11,169 nucleotides of DNA from an uncultured Bacteroidales bacterium (GCA_934728255.1 CAKVEC010000022.1:1-11169), one strand, 5' to 3'; positions 1-10,500 are shown, numbered from the stretch's first letter. The notes: generated by a model from the sequence alone, not told the origin. Numbers and translations: made by a program.

Positions 1-1227
1 TTGCCGTGGATAGGAGCAAACGCCAAGCCCAAGGAGAAACAACCGCAAACCGACCGTCAGTATTGGTGCAGTCTCGCCTACCAAATGGCACAACCCGTAT
101 TGGAAAATATGGCGAAAGGCGAACTGCAAAAGAATATGCAGACGGAGTTCAGCCCCACTTTTGATGACCGCGACCGCAGAGTGCTCTATATGGAGTGCTT
201 CGGCAGACTTATGGCAGGTATTGCCCCGTGGCTGTCCCTGCCCGATGATGATTCTGCCGAAGGGCTGCAGCGCAAACAGTTGCGCGAATGGGCGTTGGCA
301 TCGTACCGCAATGCCGTTGATCCTGCTAACCCCGATTATCTCTGTTGGGGTATCACGGGGCAGAACCTTGTGGACGGAGCCTATATTGCCGAGAGTTTTC
401 TGCGTGCCTACGATGCCCTTTGGCTGCCGCTCGACAGCCTCACCAAGGCGCGTTACATCCACGAGTTCCAACAACTCCGGCACATTGACCCGCCTTACAC
501 CAACTGGCTGCTTTTCTCTTCTACCATCGAGAGTTTCATCGCCAAAGCAGGCGGTGACTACGATGCCTACCGTGTCAATTCCGCTTGCCGCAAGATGGAA
601 GAGTGGTACGTCGGAGACGGATGGTATGCCGATGGTCCTGTCTTCTCATTCGACTACTACAGCAGTTATGTCTTCCACCCTATGTATCTTGAGACCCTGC
701 AGGCTATGGTGGATGCCCAAGCCGATACCCGCCTTGACTATCAAAAATACTACGACCGCGAACTCTTGCGCTGTCAGAAATATGCCATTGTCCTGGAACG
801 GTTCATCTCGCCCGAAGGCACGTTCCCTGTTATCGGGCGCAGTATTCCCTATCGTATGGCGGCATTACAGCCATTGGCACTGATGGCTTGGTACCAAACC
901 CTCCCCGAAGAACTCGGCAACGGGCAAGTACGTGCGGCTCTTACACGGGTAATGCATCGTATGTTTGACGGACAGCGGAATTTTAACGAAGGCGGTTATC
1001 TGACTATCGGTTTCTGCGGTTCGCAGCCAAACATTGCCGATTGGTACACCAACAACGGCTCGCTCTATATGACCTCTCTCGCATTCATGCCGCTCGGTCT
1101 GCCTGCCAACCACCCCTTCTGGACAGATGCCCCGCAACCGTGGACACAGGTCAAGGCATGGAACGGCGAACCATTCCCGAAAGACCATGCTTGGAGAGAC
1201 AAAATACAAACCACTGATAAATGGTAA
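1..1227 (+). CDS. DUF2264 family protein, 5' end outside window
   Basis: The reading frame is open from the first base to a TAA at 1225-1227, giving 408 residues. The TTG at position 1 is a window edge, not a believable start; a signal peptide and a few residues are probably missing upstream. I recognise the protein as DUF2264-like from its overall look: many aromatic residues and helical segments such as CWGITGQNLVDGAYIAESFL (about 115-134), GDGWYADGP (about 206-214) and EGTFPVIGRSIPYR (about 271-284), as in alpha/alpha-toroid sugar-active enzymes. DUF2264 has no reaction I can state with certainty. The next gene starts 4 bp downstream and encodes a GH88/GH105-type hydrolase, so co-transcription and a role in breaking down an acidic polysaccharide are reasonable inferences. 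Family call fairly sure; function inferred from context. Confidence 0.8.
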   Translation: MPWIGANAKPKEKQPQTDRQYWCSLAYQMAQPVLENMAKGELQKNMQTEFSPTFDDRDRRVLYMECFGRLMAGIAPWLSLPDDDSAEGLQRKQLREWALASYRNAVDPANPDYLCWGITGQNLVDGAYIAESFLRAYDALWLPLDSLTKARYIHEFQQLRHIDPPYTNWLLFSSTIESFIAKAGGDYDAYRVNSACRKMEEWYVGDGWYADGPVFSFDYYSSYVFHPMYLETLQAMVDAQADTRLDYQKYYDRELLRCQKYAIVLERFISPEGTFPVIGRSIPYRMAALQPLALMAWYQTLPEELGNGQVRAALTRVMHRMFDGQRNFNEGGYLTIGFCGSQPNIADWYTNNGSLYMTSLAFMPLGLPANHPFWTDAPQPWTQVKAWNGEPFPKDHAWRDKIQTTDKW

Positions 1228-1231
1228 AACT

Positions 1232-2359
1232 ATGAAAAGGATATTTTTGAGTATTTTCGCTATGGCAGCACTGTTGCCCATTCTCGCCACCGATTGGACA
1301 CCGCAACAAGTAGAGAACATTATCCGTCGTGTGAACACCTGTTGGCAAACCAACCATCCCGCAGAGGTGCGCTCGTTCTGGGACAATGCTGCCTACCATA
1401 CAGGCAATATCGAAGTATATAAGTTGCTGCAGGACAAACAGATGCTGGACTACTCCACCCGTTGGGCGGAATACAATCATTGGAGCGGAGCCACAGAGCA
1501 AGACCCGCAGAAATGGAAATATAAAGAATATGGGGAAGGGCAGGACTATGTTTTGTTCGGCGACTGGCAAATATGCTTTCAGACCTATATAGACCTCTAC
1601 AATATGGCGGGCGACAATGCCCATGAGAAGATGGTTGCCCGTGCCAAGGAAGTGATGCACTACGAGGCGTACTCCGCCCCGACCGACTACTGGTGGTGGT
1701 GCGATGCACTCTATATGGTTATGCCCGTTATGACCAAGATGTTCCGCCTGACGGGCGACACCGCTTATCTCGACAAACTATATGTCAACCTGCTCTACTC
1801 CGACAGCATCATGCTTGACCGGGAGACAGGGCTTTACTACCGCGATGCCCGTTATGTCTATCCGCAGCACACTACCGCCAACGGCAAGAAAGACTTCTGG
1901 GCACGGGGCGACGGTTGGGTCCTCGCCGGACTTGCCAAAGTGCTGCAAGACCTGCCTACCGAATACCCGCACTATGCTTCCTTTTTGGAAAAGTTCCGCC
2001 GTTTAGCACATACCGTAGCCGATACACAACAGCCGGACGGCTACTGGACACGCTCCATATTAGACCCCGCACACGCCCCTGGCTATGAGACCAGCGGCAC
2101 TGCGTTCTTCACGTATGGTATTCTGTGGGGTATCAACAACGGCTACTTGAGCAAAGCCGACTATGCGCAAACCATTGATCGGGCGTGGGCATATCTCACC
2201 CAAACCGCCCTGCAACCATCAGGTGCAGTCGGATATGTGCAACCTATTGGCGACCGCGCTATTCCGGGGCAGACACTGAACGCTCACTCGGAAGCCAATT
2301 TCGGCGTAGGAGCATTCCTGCTTGCAGCCTGCGAGTATTATCGCTATATTGCGCAATAA
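1232..2359 (+). CDS. GH88/GH105-type unsaturated glycuronyl (rhamnogalacturonyl) hydrolase, exported
   Basis: The protein has 375 residues from the ATG at 1232. I chose that start over the longer open frame beginning at 1127 because it lies 4 bp after the previous stop and opens with a signal peptide (MKR, then a hydrophobic run to about residue 19). The family removes the 4,5-unsaturated uronic sugar left at oligosaccharide ends by polysaccharide lyases, by hydrating the double bond. Supporting motifs: DYWWWCDALYM at 152-162, where Asp158 fits the catalytic aspartate of YteR-like enzymes; FWARGDGW at 222-229, the family's ARGNGW-type motif; GYETSGTAFF at 284-293; and HSEANFGVGAFLLA near the C terminus. 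Length is normal for a single-domain GH105 (about 350-400 aa). The most likely place of action is the periplasm. I cannot tell from sequence alone whether the substrate is pectin-derived or a glycosaminoglycan. Confidence 0.87.
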   Translation: MKRIFLSIFAMAALLPILATDWTPQQVENIIRRVNTCWQTNHPAEVRSFWDNAAYHTGNIEVYKLLQDKQMLDYSTRWAEYNHWSGATEQDPQKWKYKEYGEGQDYVLFGDWQICFQTYIDLYNMAGDNAHEKMVARAKEVMHYEAYSAPTDYWWWCDALYMVMPVMTKMFRLTGDTAYLDKLYVNLLYSDSIMLDRETGLYYRDARYVYPQHTTANGKKDFWARGDGWVLAGLAKVLQDLPTEYPHYASFLEKFRRLAHTVADTQQPDGYWTRSILDPAHAPGYETSGTAFFTYGILWGINNGYLSKADYAQTIDRAWAYLTQTALQPSGAVGYVQPIGDRAIPGQTLNAHSEANFGVGAFLLAACEYYRYIAQ

Positions 2360-2378
2360 TTGCCTTGCTACAATTATT
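2355..2378. terminator. AT-rich hairpin shared by two convergent genes
   Basis: AATAATTG (2355-2362) and CAATTATT (2371-2378) form a perfect 8-bp inverted repeat around an 8-nt loop. The left arm holds the TAA of the GH88/GH105 gene and the right arm holds the stop of the minus-strand DUF2520 gene. It is symmetrical, so it would form in both transcripts, which suits a compact bidirectional terminator. The stem is AT-only apart from one G-C pair and no clear U-tract follows, so termination is uncertain. Confidence 0.35.
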
Positions 2379-3084
2379 TATCCGTACTTTGTATCAATTT
2401 GGAAACAAGTTGGTACAAAGTACGTAGATCGTTGTTGGGTAGAAGGGAAACGTGGTGCTGCATCACGTTCTCGTCTCCGCGGCGGGCAGGTCCCGTCTGT
2501 GCCTCGTGTGGTGAGAGGGTGTGTATTTTCTCTGCCGTTTGGTCGATAAGCGGCAAGAGGGCTTGGAATGGGATACTCGTTCCGCGCAGTATGTCGGCGG
2601 CGATAGCATACATCTCGTTGGTGAAATTGTTGGCAAAGACCCCTGCCAGATGCAGGCGTTCACGATCATGCTGATTCGCCTCGTAGATATGCGGAGTGAG
2701 CGTTTGCGCAAGGGTATAAATGGCACTGATATCGTCGATATTGCGCCCCTCGATAAAGACAGGGATAGTAGTAAAATCTTCTATCAGGTGCGTCTTGCTG
2801 AAACTCTGGAAGAAATAGAGAATACCCGCGTGCGGTTTGTCGTCGCCGAATACCGACAGCGGCATAGTACCCGATGTATGGAGGTGCAATGCACGCGGTG
2901 CATATACCTGTGCAGCCACCTGCTCCAACGCCTCGTCCCGCACGGCGTAGATAAACACGTCCGACTCGGGCAGAGCGTCCAGCCCTACCCTGCTTGATAC
3001 CATCTCTGCACGCACACCGTTCTTCTCAAAGGCATGCAGCAGATTGCACGCCACATTGCCCTGCCCGACAATGGTAATTCGCAT
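2374..3084 (-). CDS. Rossmann-like DUF2520 protein (predicted NAD(P)-binding oxidoreductase)
   Basis: This 236-residue protein starts at the ATG complementary to 3082-3084. The N terminus is a dinucleotide-binding fold: a beta strand followed by GQGNVA at 7-12 (GxGxxA). Residues 69-75 (HTSGTMP) and 92-97 (FQSFSK) match the loop region typical of the Rossmann half. The C-terminal half carries HLAGVFANNFTNEMYAIA (145-162) and TGPARRGD (197-204), the signature helices and GPxxRGD motif of DUF2520. The architecture resembles F420-dependent NADP reductases and 6-phosphogluconate-type dehydrogenases, but the substrate is unknown. It begins 4 bp after the stop of the M20 peptidase gene and is surely in the same transcript. 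No signal peptide, so cytoplasmic. Confidence 0.85.
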   Translation of the reverse strand: MRITIVGQGNVACNLLHAFEKNGVRAEMVSSRVGLDALPESDVFIYAVRDEALEQVAAQVYAPRALHLHTSGTMPLSVFGDDKPHAGILYFFQSFSKTHLIEDFTTIPVFIEGRNIDDISAIYTLAQTLTPHIYEANQHDRERLHLAGVFANNFTNEMYAIAADILRGTSIPFQALLPLIDQTAEKIHTLSPHEAQTGPARRGDENVMQHHVSLLPNNDLRTLYQLVSKLIQSTDK

Positions 3085-3088
3085 ATTC

Positions 3089-4459
3089 CTATACGGTTAG
3101 ATTCTTGTAAAACTCCGTGACAGCAACGATGCCGTTTTCCCACGTTTCGAGGTCCATCGACTCGTTTGGCGAGTGGATGGCATTCTGCTCCAAACCGAAG
3201 CCCATAAGGATAGTCTTCACACCAAGAATTTGCTCGAAAGAAGAGATGATTGGAATACTACCCCCTCGGCGGGCAGCCAGCGGACGTTTGCCGAAAGCCA
3301 CCTCAAAGCCCTTCTCTGCCGCCTTGTAAGCGGGTATATCAATCGGGCAGACATAGCCCTGACCGCCGTGCATAGGCGTTACTTTTACGCGCACGCCAAC
3401 AGGTGCAAGTTGCTGCATATAGTCGGCAAAGGCTTGGCTGATACGCTCGTGGTCCTGGTTCGCCACAAGGCGGCAACTGACTTTGGCAAAGGCTTTGGAC
3501 GGGAGAACGGTCTTGCTGCCCTCGCCCGTATAGCCGCCCCAGATACCGCAGATGTCGAATGACGGGCGGCAGGAGTTGCGCTCCAACGTGGAGTAGCCCT
3601 CCTCGCCAAAAGTAGCATCCACATCAATGGCACGGCAGTAAGCCTCTTCGGAGAACGGTATTTGCGCTATCATCTCGCGCTCGGCAGCGGGAATGGGCAG
3701 CACATCGTCGTAGAAATGCGGGATAGTGATGCGCCCGTGCTTGTCCACCACCTGCGCCAGCATCTCGCAAAGGGCGTTGATAGGGTTCTTGACGGCACCG
3801 CCGAAATGCCCGCTATGCAGGTCGCGGTTAGGTCCATCCACCTCGATTTGCCAGTATGCCAGTCCGCGGAGACCCGTGGTGATCGAGGGGGTGTCCTTGC
3901 CAATCATCGAGGTGTCGCTGACCAGAATAATGTCGCACGCAAGAAGTTCTTTGTGCTTGTGTAGGAACGCCTCAAGAGACGGGCTGCCGATTTCCTCTTC
4001 GCCCTCGAAGATGAACTTCACGTGGCAGTTCATAAGCCCTTCGCGTACCATATACTCGAAGGCTTTGGCTTGTATCATCGCCTGCCCCTTGTCGTCATCA
4101 GCCCCGCGGGCATAAAGACGACCGTCGCGGATATCCGGCTCCCACGGATTGGAATGCCACTGGTCAAGCGGCTCCACAGGCATAACATCATAGTGGGCAT
4201 AGACGAGGACGGTTGGAACTTGCTTGCCTTCGGGAATGTCGGGCGTGTACTCGGCATAGACAAAGGGATTGCCGTCTGAAGGCATCACCTCGGCTTTCTG
4301 ACAACCTGCAGCCAACAGCAGTTCGCGCCAACGCTCGGCACAACGCAGCATATCTGCCTTATGCTCGGGCTGACAACTGACACTCGGAATACGGATAAGA
4401 CTCGCCCACTCCTCACGGAATCGGGAGCGATTGGCGGCAATGTACGAACGAACATCCAT
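3089..4459 (-). CDS. M20 family zinc metallopeptidase (dipeptidase)
   Basis: The protein has 456 residues and no signal peptide, so it probably cleaves dipeptides in the cytoplasm. All di-zinc site elements of the M20 carnosinase/PepV-like group are visible: HYDVMP at 89-94 (ligand His89, with Asp91), GADDDKG at 119-125 (bridging aspartate probably Asp122), EGEEEIGS at 152-159 (general base and ligand Glu155/Glu156), SDTS at 181-184 (ligand Asp182) and HSPNE at 429-433 (ligand His429). LHSGHFGG at 214-221 belongs to the inserted dimerisation domain, whose conserved His (His215) helps bind substrate. Length matches the dipeptidase branch rather than shorter M20 deacylases. Start ATG is complementary to 4457-4459. 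The next gene follows after 4 bp; the DUF3078 gene ends 47 bp upstream. Substrate range cannot be read from sequence. Confidence 0.9.
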   Translation of the reverse strand: MDVRSYIAANRSRFREEWASLIRIPSVSCQPEHKADMLRCAERWRELLLAAGCQKAEVMPSDGNPFVYAEYTPDIPEGKQVPTVLVYAHYDVMPVEPLDQWHSNPWEPDIRDGRLYARGADDDKGQAMIQAKAFEYMVREGLMNCHVKFIFEGEEEIGSPSLEAFLHKHKELLACDIILVSDTSMIGKDTPSITTGLRGLAYWQIEVDGPNRDLHSGHFGGAVKNPINALCEMLAQVVDKHGRITIPHFYDDVLPIPAAEREMIAQIPFSEEAYCRAIDVDATFGEEGYSTLERNSCRPSFDICGIWGGYTGEGSKTVLPSKAFAKVSCRLVANQDHERISQAFADYMQQLAPVGVRVKVTPMHGGQGYVCPIDIPAYKAAEKGFEVAFGKRPLAARRGGSIPIISSFEQILGVKTILMGFGLEQNAIHSPNESMDLETWENGIVAVTEFYKNLTV

Positions 4460-4463
4460 GGCA

Positions 4464-4500
4464 ATTATGAATTTGATGAATGATGAATTACTAATTTGAT
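4464..4500. repeat. Degenerate heptamer tandem repeat in intergenic gap
   Basis: The 47-bp gap between the DUF3078 and M20 genes is almost wholly a loose tandem of 7-base units: ATTATGA (4464-4470), ATTTGATGA (4471-4479, two bases longer), ATGATGA (4480-4486), ATTACTA (4487-4493) and ATTTGAT (4494-4500). It also reads as two exact GATGAAT copies at 4475-4488. No hairpin or promoter is evident here. Confidence 0.5.
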
Positions 4501-4506
4501 AGTGCT

Positions 4507-5724
4507 TTATCTGAATTTGTGGGCGAAGCCGATAGAGAGGAGTTCGCGGAACTGCATCTTGGCTTTCTCATCGCCCGTGTAGATAACCGTATTATCGTAG
4601 CGGGGATGGAGCATCACACGCGCAGAGAAGAAGCGGTTGATAATAAAATCACAGTTCACCTCCAGGTCTAACTCCACCTTTTTATAGTTGGTGTACATAT
4701 AGAACTTGGTTTCCAACGCAATCTCGCGCACGGGTTTCCATATATACTCCACACGGACAGAAGAACCCACATCGTTGAGTGTCTTCTGCCCGACTGGAAT
4801 ACTGTAGTCGGTTTGCTTCATATTGGTGGTGTCGCTCACATGCACCAACTTGTACGCCAGCGGCGAGAAAGAGATGCTCAATCCTGCCACCGGTTTATAA
4901 TCCAAACCCAAAGCAAGGTTCAGGCGCACAGGCGAGAACGGGGCAGACTTTTTCTCACGGGTGTTCGCTTTGTAGGTATTGAGCAAGCGTGTCTCGAACT
5001 CCGCCGAGAACGAATAGAAGAGTTTGTTGCCGATAGCCTTGTAGTTGGCTTTGGAATAAAGGCGGAAGAGGTCGTCGGTAGTATTGATCTTGCGGAGCGA
5101 GTCGCCGCTGACAGTAGAACCGCCCGCACGCCATTCACCCGTATTCTCCCAAGTGAACCGTTCGCTGTAATATCCTGCCGTTCCTTTGAAAATACTGAGC
5201 ACCGCAAAAGAGGACGATCCGCCCTGATACCAGTTGGGCGAAACATAGTTCTGGGTCAGTTGCACCATTATCTTCGCCTCTTTGCGCCACGGGCTGCGCA
5301 TGTCACGAATGGCACGCAATACCTCGTTGCGGTCTTCTTCGGCATCCTTGACGAGCGATTTCTTTGCAACCACCACCATCGGCACATCATGCACTTCCTC
5401 GCGCAAACGGGCGTTCACCTCCTTGAGCGAATCGAGTTCGACAGAGTCGCGGTGGGCTTGCGCCAAAAGCGAATCACGAACCAGTATCTCCGCCACAGTG
5501 AGTTGTTGCTCCAGACTGTCGTTCTCGTATAGTTCGCGCCCTTGCTTGGCAACCAACTCGAGCAGGAGAGCATCCAAATCGGCAGTAGAAGACTGATCTT
5601 GCAGGCGGATAGTGTCTGCTTCAACACCCGCATAGCCGTCTGCCACTAAAACAGAATCTTGTGCCGCCCAAAGAGAGACTGCACAGGATAGGAAACATAA
5701 AATGACGCTTGTAAATCGTCGCAT
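4507..5724 (-). CDS. DUF3078 outer-membrane protein
   Basis: The protein has 405 residues. It opens with a signal peptide (MRR, hydrophobic to about residue 20, cleavage near the AAQD at 20-23). Residues about 48-112 are charged and heptad-like (LDALLLELVAKQGRELYEND onward), suggesting a short periplasmic coiled coil. From about 145 to the end it alternates hydrophobic and polar residues, as in transmembrane beta strands. NYVSPNWYQGG at 159-169 is the recognisable DUF3078 signature, and the chain ends in an aromatic-rich strand (SIGFAHKFR), as outer-membrane barrels do. DUF3078 proteins are typical of Bacteroidota and have no defined function. The start ATG is complementary to 5722-5724; there is no other nearby Met. 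The secreted small beta protein lies 87 bp upstream on the same strand. Confidence 0.84.
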   Translation of the reverse strand: MRRFTSVILCFLSCAVSLWAAQDSVLVADGYAGVEADTIRLQDQSSTADLDALLLELVAKQGRELYENDSLEQQLTVAEILVRDSLLAQAHRDSVELDSLKEVNARLREEVHDVPMVVVAKKSLVKDAEEDRNEVLRAIRDMRSPWRKEAKIMVQLTQNYVSPNWYQGGSSSFAVLSIFKGTAGYYSERFTWENTGEWRAGGSTVSGDSLRKINTTDDLFRLYSKANYKAIGNKLFYSFSAEFETRLLNTYKANTREKKSAPFSPVRLNLALGLDYKPVAGLSISFSPLAYKLVHVSDTTNMKQTDYSIPVGQKTLNDVGSSVRVEYIWKPVREIALETKFYMYTNYKKVELDLEVNCDFIINRFFSARVMLHPRYDNTVIYTGDEKAKMQFRELLSIGFAHKFR

Positions 5725-5811
5725 GCAAATACAAGAACGTTAATTTTTAGGAACATATAATCAACCATATAATTGAACCGTTAATTATTTCTCTGTTCCA
5801 TAGGGTTTAGT

Positions 5812-6444
5812 TTATATGTGGCAGCCGATGCCGAGGGTGAGAATGGCATCGTAGCCGAGGTTCAGTTCCGCCAAGCCATAGACCCGTTCATCGCCGAAAG
5901 AGGTGCCGAAAACCGTGAGGTTGAATGCCGGCAGGAACGAACATTGCAAGATGTGTCTGTTGCCATCGGCATCTGTATAGCCCTCGCTGTAGGTCTTATC
6001 CAAGAAATACATCCCGAGACCGAAATCCAAGCCCGAATAGAGTTTCACGTGGCGGCGGTTGAGATAGGTGAACCGGCAACTTGCCATCAGCGAGGCGCAA
6101 TGCCCCGAAGTGTGTCCGATGGCGGTTGTTTTGGCTTCGTCGGCACGGTCGTAGAAATCGTAACCATCGCCCTCCCATTGCGCTTTCACGCCCGCTTGCA
6201 GCCACCAAAGTGCCTGATAATGATACTGCAAACCATAGTTACCATAGTAGCGGATAGAGCCTCCGTTATCCCCCAGACTGGACGCGATATTGATAATCAG
6301 CGTCCGAAAAGGATAGATGCCCGACATATATCCGCCCGTGATACTCAGGTCGTGGCGGCGTGCCTGCCAATCGTAGTCCGTACTCTGTGCATGGGCAGAA
6401 AATGCCAACAGCACCACCAAGGCTATGCTTACCAATCGTTTCAT
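5812..6444 (-). CDS. Small exported beta-barrel-like outer-membrane protein, function unknown
   Basis: The protein has 210 residues from the ATG complementary to 6442-6444. The frame also opens 17 codons earlier at a TTG (6495), but that would put a charged stretch before the signal peptide and run through a hairpin, so I reject it. The first 19 residues are a clean signal peptide (MKRLVSIALVVLL, cleavage at AHA-Q). The mature part alternates Gly and aromatic residues in strand-like segments, for example LSITGGYMSGIYPF, YYGNYGLQYHYQALWWLQAG, VKLYSGLDFGLGMYFLDK and VYGLAELNLGYDAILTLGIG. This suggests a barrel of roughly eight strands like other small Bacteroidota outer-membrane proteins. I do not recognise a named family. 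A stem-loop sits 18 nt before the start codon. The DUF3078 gene follows 87 bp downstream. Confidence 0.75.
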   Translation of the reverse strand: MKRLVSIALVVLLAFSAHAQSTDYDWQARRHDLSITGGYMSGIYPFRTLIINIASSLGDNGGSIRYYGNYGLQYHYQALWWLQAGVKAQWEGDGYDFYDRADEAKTTAIGHTSGHCASLMASCRFTYLNRRHVKLYSGLDFGLGMYFLDKTYSEGYTDADGNRHILQCSFLPAFNLTVFGTSFGDERVYGLAELNLGYDAILTLGIGCHI

Positions 6445-6462
6445 AGTGAATAAGTTTTCGTA

Positions 6463-6501
6463 CACACATTGCTCTCCCTTTTTAGGAGAGAACAATGTGT
6501 G
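6463..6501. promoter_or_regulatory. Stem-loop in the leader of the small outer-membrane protein gene
   Basis: CACACATTG (6463-6471) plus CTCTCC (6472-6477) pair with GGAGAG (6485-6490) and CAATGTGTG (6493-6501), giving 15 bp with one 2-nt bulge and a 7-nt loop. It ends 18 nt before the ATG at 6444. No U-tract follows on either strand, so it is not a standard terminator. A weak -7-like TAGTTTTA lies on the minus strand at 6519-6512, which would place the stem at the very 5' end of the mRNA. Confidence 0.55.
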
Positions 6502-6554
6502 AATTATTAAATAAAACTATATTTTACAAGTGGTGTTAACCTGATATGAACAGG

Positions 6555-6628
6555 CTATCCACACGGTATCCTCCTAACATCCACCCGACTTATTCATAGC
6601 GAAACACCCTACTCTATCCACAATGTAT
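6555..6628 (+). repeat. Gapped direct repeat CTATCCACAnnGTAT, two copies
   Basis: CTATCCACA occurs at 6555-6563 and 6614-6622 in the same orientation, each followed two bases later by GTAT (6566-6569 and 6625-6628). The copies are 59 bp apart, in the gap downstream of secA. Each nonamer differs by one base from the DnaA-box consensus TTATCCACA. Nothing else here suggests an origin. Confidence 0.4.
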
Positions 6629-6659
6629 TTTAACCTATTCGGCTTTCGATACACATTTT

Positions 6660-9998
<3,339 letters not shown>

Positions 9999-10024
9999 AT
10001 CGTTGTGTTGTTATTTACATTGTA

Positions 10025-10044
10025 TCTCCCCGTCGGTACGGAGA
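10025..10044 (-). promoter_or_regulatory. Hairpin in the secA 5' leader
   Basis: In the predicted secA leader, TCTCC plus CGT pair with ACG plus GGAGA, with a small bulge. It lies about 27-46 nt before the secA ATG, inside the roughly 55-nt leader set by the promoter. It may affect secA mRNA stability or translation. There is no coding SecM-like leader peptide in so short a space. Confidence 0.35.
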
Positions 10045-10059
10045 AAGCCATATTTGCCG

Positions 10060-10091
10060 CAAAGTTACACATTTTTTTCGGATTACGCAAC
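10060..10091 (-). promoter_or_regulatory. secA promoter, Bacteroidota type
   Basis: Reading the minus strand, GTTG (10091-10088) is followed by exactly 20 bases and then TAACTTTG (10067-10060), a perfect match to the -7 element TAnnTTTG; the -33 TTTG box has one mismatch. Transcription should start near 10053-10055, giving a leader of about 55 nt before the secA ATG at 9998. The spacing is identical to that of the RNA promoter at 10600-10631. Confidence 0.68.
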
Positions 10092-10098
10092 CCATATG

Positions 10099-10119
10099 AT
10101 TAACAATTAACAATTAACA
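10099..10119. repeat. Three perfect tandem ATTAACA heptamers
   Basis: ATTAACA repeats exactly three times, at 10099, 10106 and 10113, and starts 8 bp upstream of the secA -33 box. It resembles the 7-base tandems at 10511 and 4464 in unit length and in starting with ATT. Confidence 0.7.
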
Positions 10120-10133
10120 AGAGTATTCTCCGT

Positions 10134-10171
10134 AAAATAGCGTTCGTGGTTCCATGCACAGATGCTATTTT
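10134..10171. repeat. Inverted repeat AAAATAGC / GCTATTTT
   Basis: AAAATAGC (10134-10141) and GCTATTTT (10164-10171) are perfect 8-bp arms around 22 bases; the loop contains a further GTG/CAC pair. The A-tract before and T-tract after give a terminator-like outline on both strands, but there is no transcript known to need one here. Confidence 0.45.
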
Positions 10172-10217
10172 CTCTATAAAAACCATTAAAGAATTATTAA
10201 AAATCCCCTATTGATTG

Positions 10218-10286
10218 CCATTAATTAACCATTAATTTTCTGTTCAATTTGTTATAGGATAGGCATAGGATGCGTATAGGATAGAG
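10218..10286. repeat. 11-bp phased repeats: CCATTAATT x2 and ATAGGAT x3
   Basis: CCATTAATT occurs at 10218 and 10229. ATAGGAT occurs at 10254, 10265 and 10276. Within each set the copies start exactly 11 bp apart, about one helical turn, so each motif repeats on one face of the DNA. The array lies about 130-220 bp upstream of the secA promoter. Confidence 0.6.
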
Positions 10287-10321
10287 GGTGGTTGTATGGA
10301 TAAAAACTTATTAAAAGACAA

Positions 10322-10432
10322 GAGCAGATGAGCAGATGAGCGGCAGAGCAGTTGTTTTCTAATATATACCCCCGCCTGCGCACGTGCGGGTATATATTTT
10401 AGAAAAACAGCCGCTCATCTGCTCATCTGCTC
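10322..10432. repeat. 111-bp imperfect palindrome with perfect 23-bp outer arms
   Basis: The outer arms at 10322-10344 and 10410-10432 are perfect reverse complements of 23 bases; each arm contains two tandem copies of the 8-mer GAGCAGAT (or its complement) followed by GAGCGGC. An inner stem pairs 10353-10375 (TGTTTTCTAATATATACCC and on) with 10386-10409 with a few bulges. An 8-nt one-sided bulge (10345-10352) separates the two stems. The apex contains the self-complementary CGCACGTGCG (10379-10388). No clear target-site duplication flanks it and it encodes nothing. It could be a cruciform or REP-like element, a tiny non-autonomous mobile element, or a strong terminator. Confidence 0.9.
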
Positions 10433-10461
10433 AACCACAAAATGGAAATTATTTATATATC

Positions 10462-10500
10462 TGCCGCAATATGGCATTATAAAGGTGTAATTTTGCGGCA
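10462..10500. repeat. Inverted repeat TGCCGCAA / TTGCGGCA
   Basis: TGCCGCAA (10462-10469) and TTGCGGCA (10493-10500) are perfect 8-bp arms, extendable to 11 bp with one mismatch, around a roughly 23-base loop. It has the form of a protein-binding operator or of a stem-loop. The right arm overlaps a TAATTTTG (10488-10495) that lacks a -33 partner. Confidence 0.45.

Noticed and set aside
1127..1231. Longer N terminus for the GH88/GH105 protein
   Set aside because: It overlaps the upstream gene by 101 bp and would bury the clear signal peptide that begins at 1232.
5724..5740. TGTATTTG as a promoter for the DUF3078 gene
   Set aside because: It ends one base before the start codon, so transcription would begin inside the coding region, and no later Met near the signal peptide could serve as a start.
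10488..10495. TAATTTTG as a second plus-strand promoter
   Set aside because: It matches the -7 pattern but there is no TTTG-like box 20 bases upstream, where the two accepted promoters both have one, and no gene or structured transcript begins after it.
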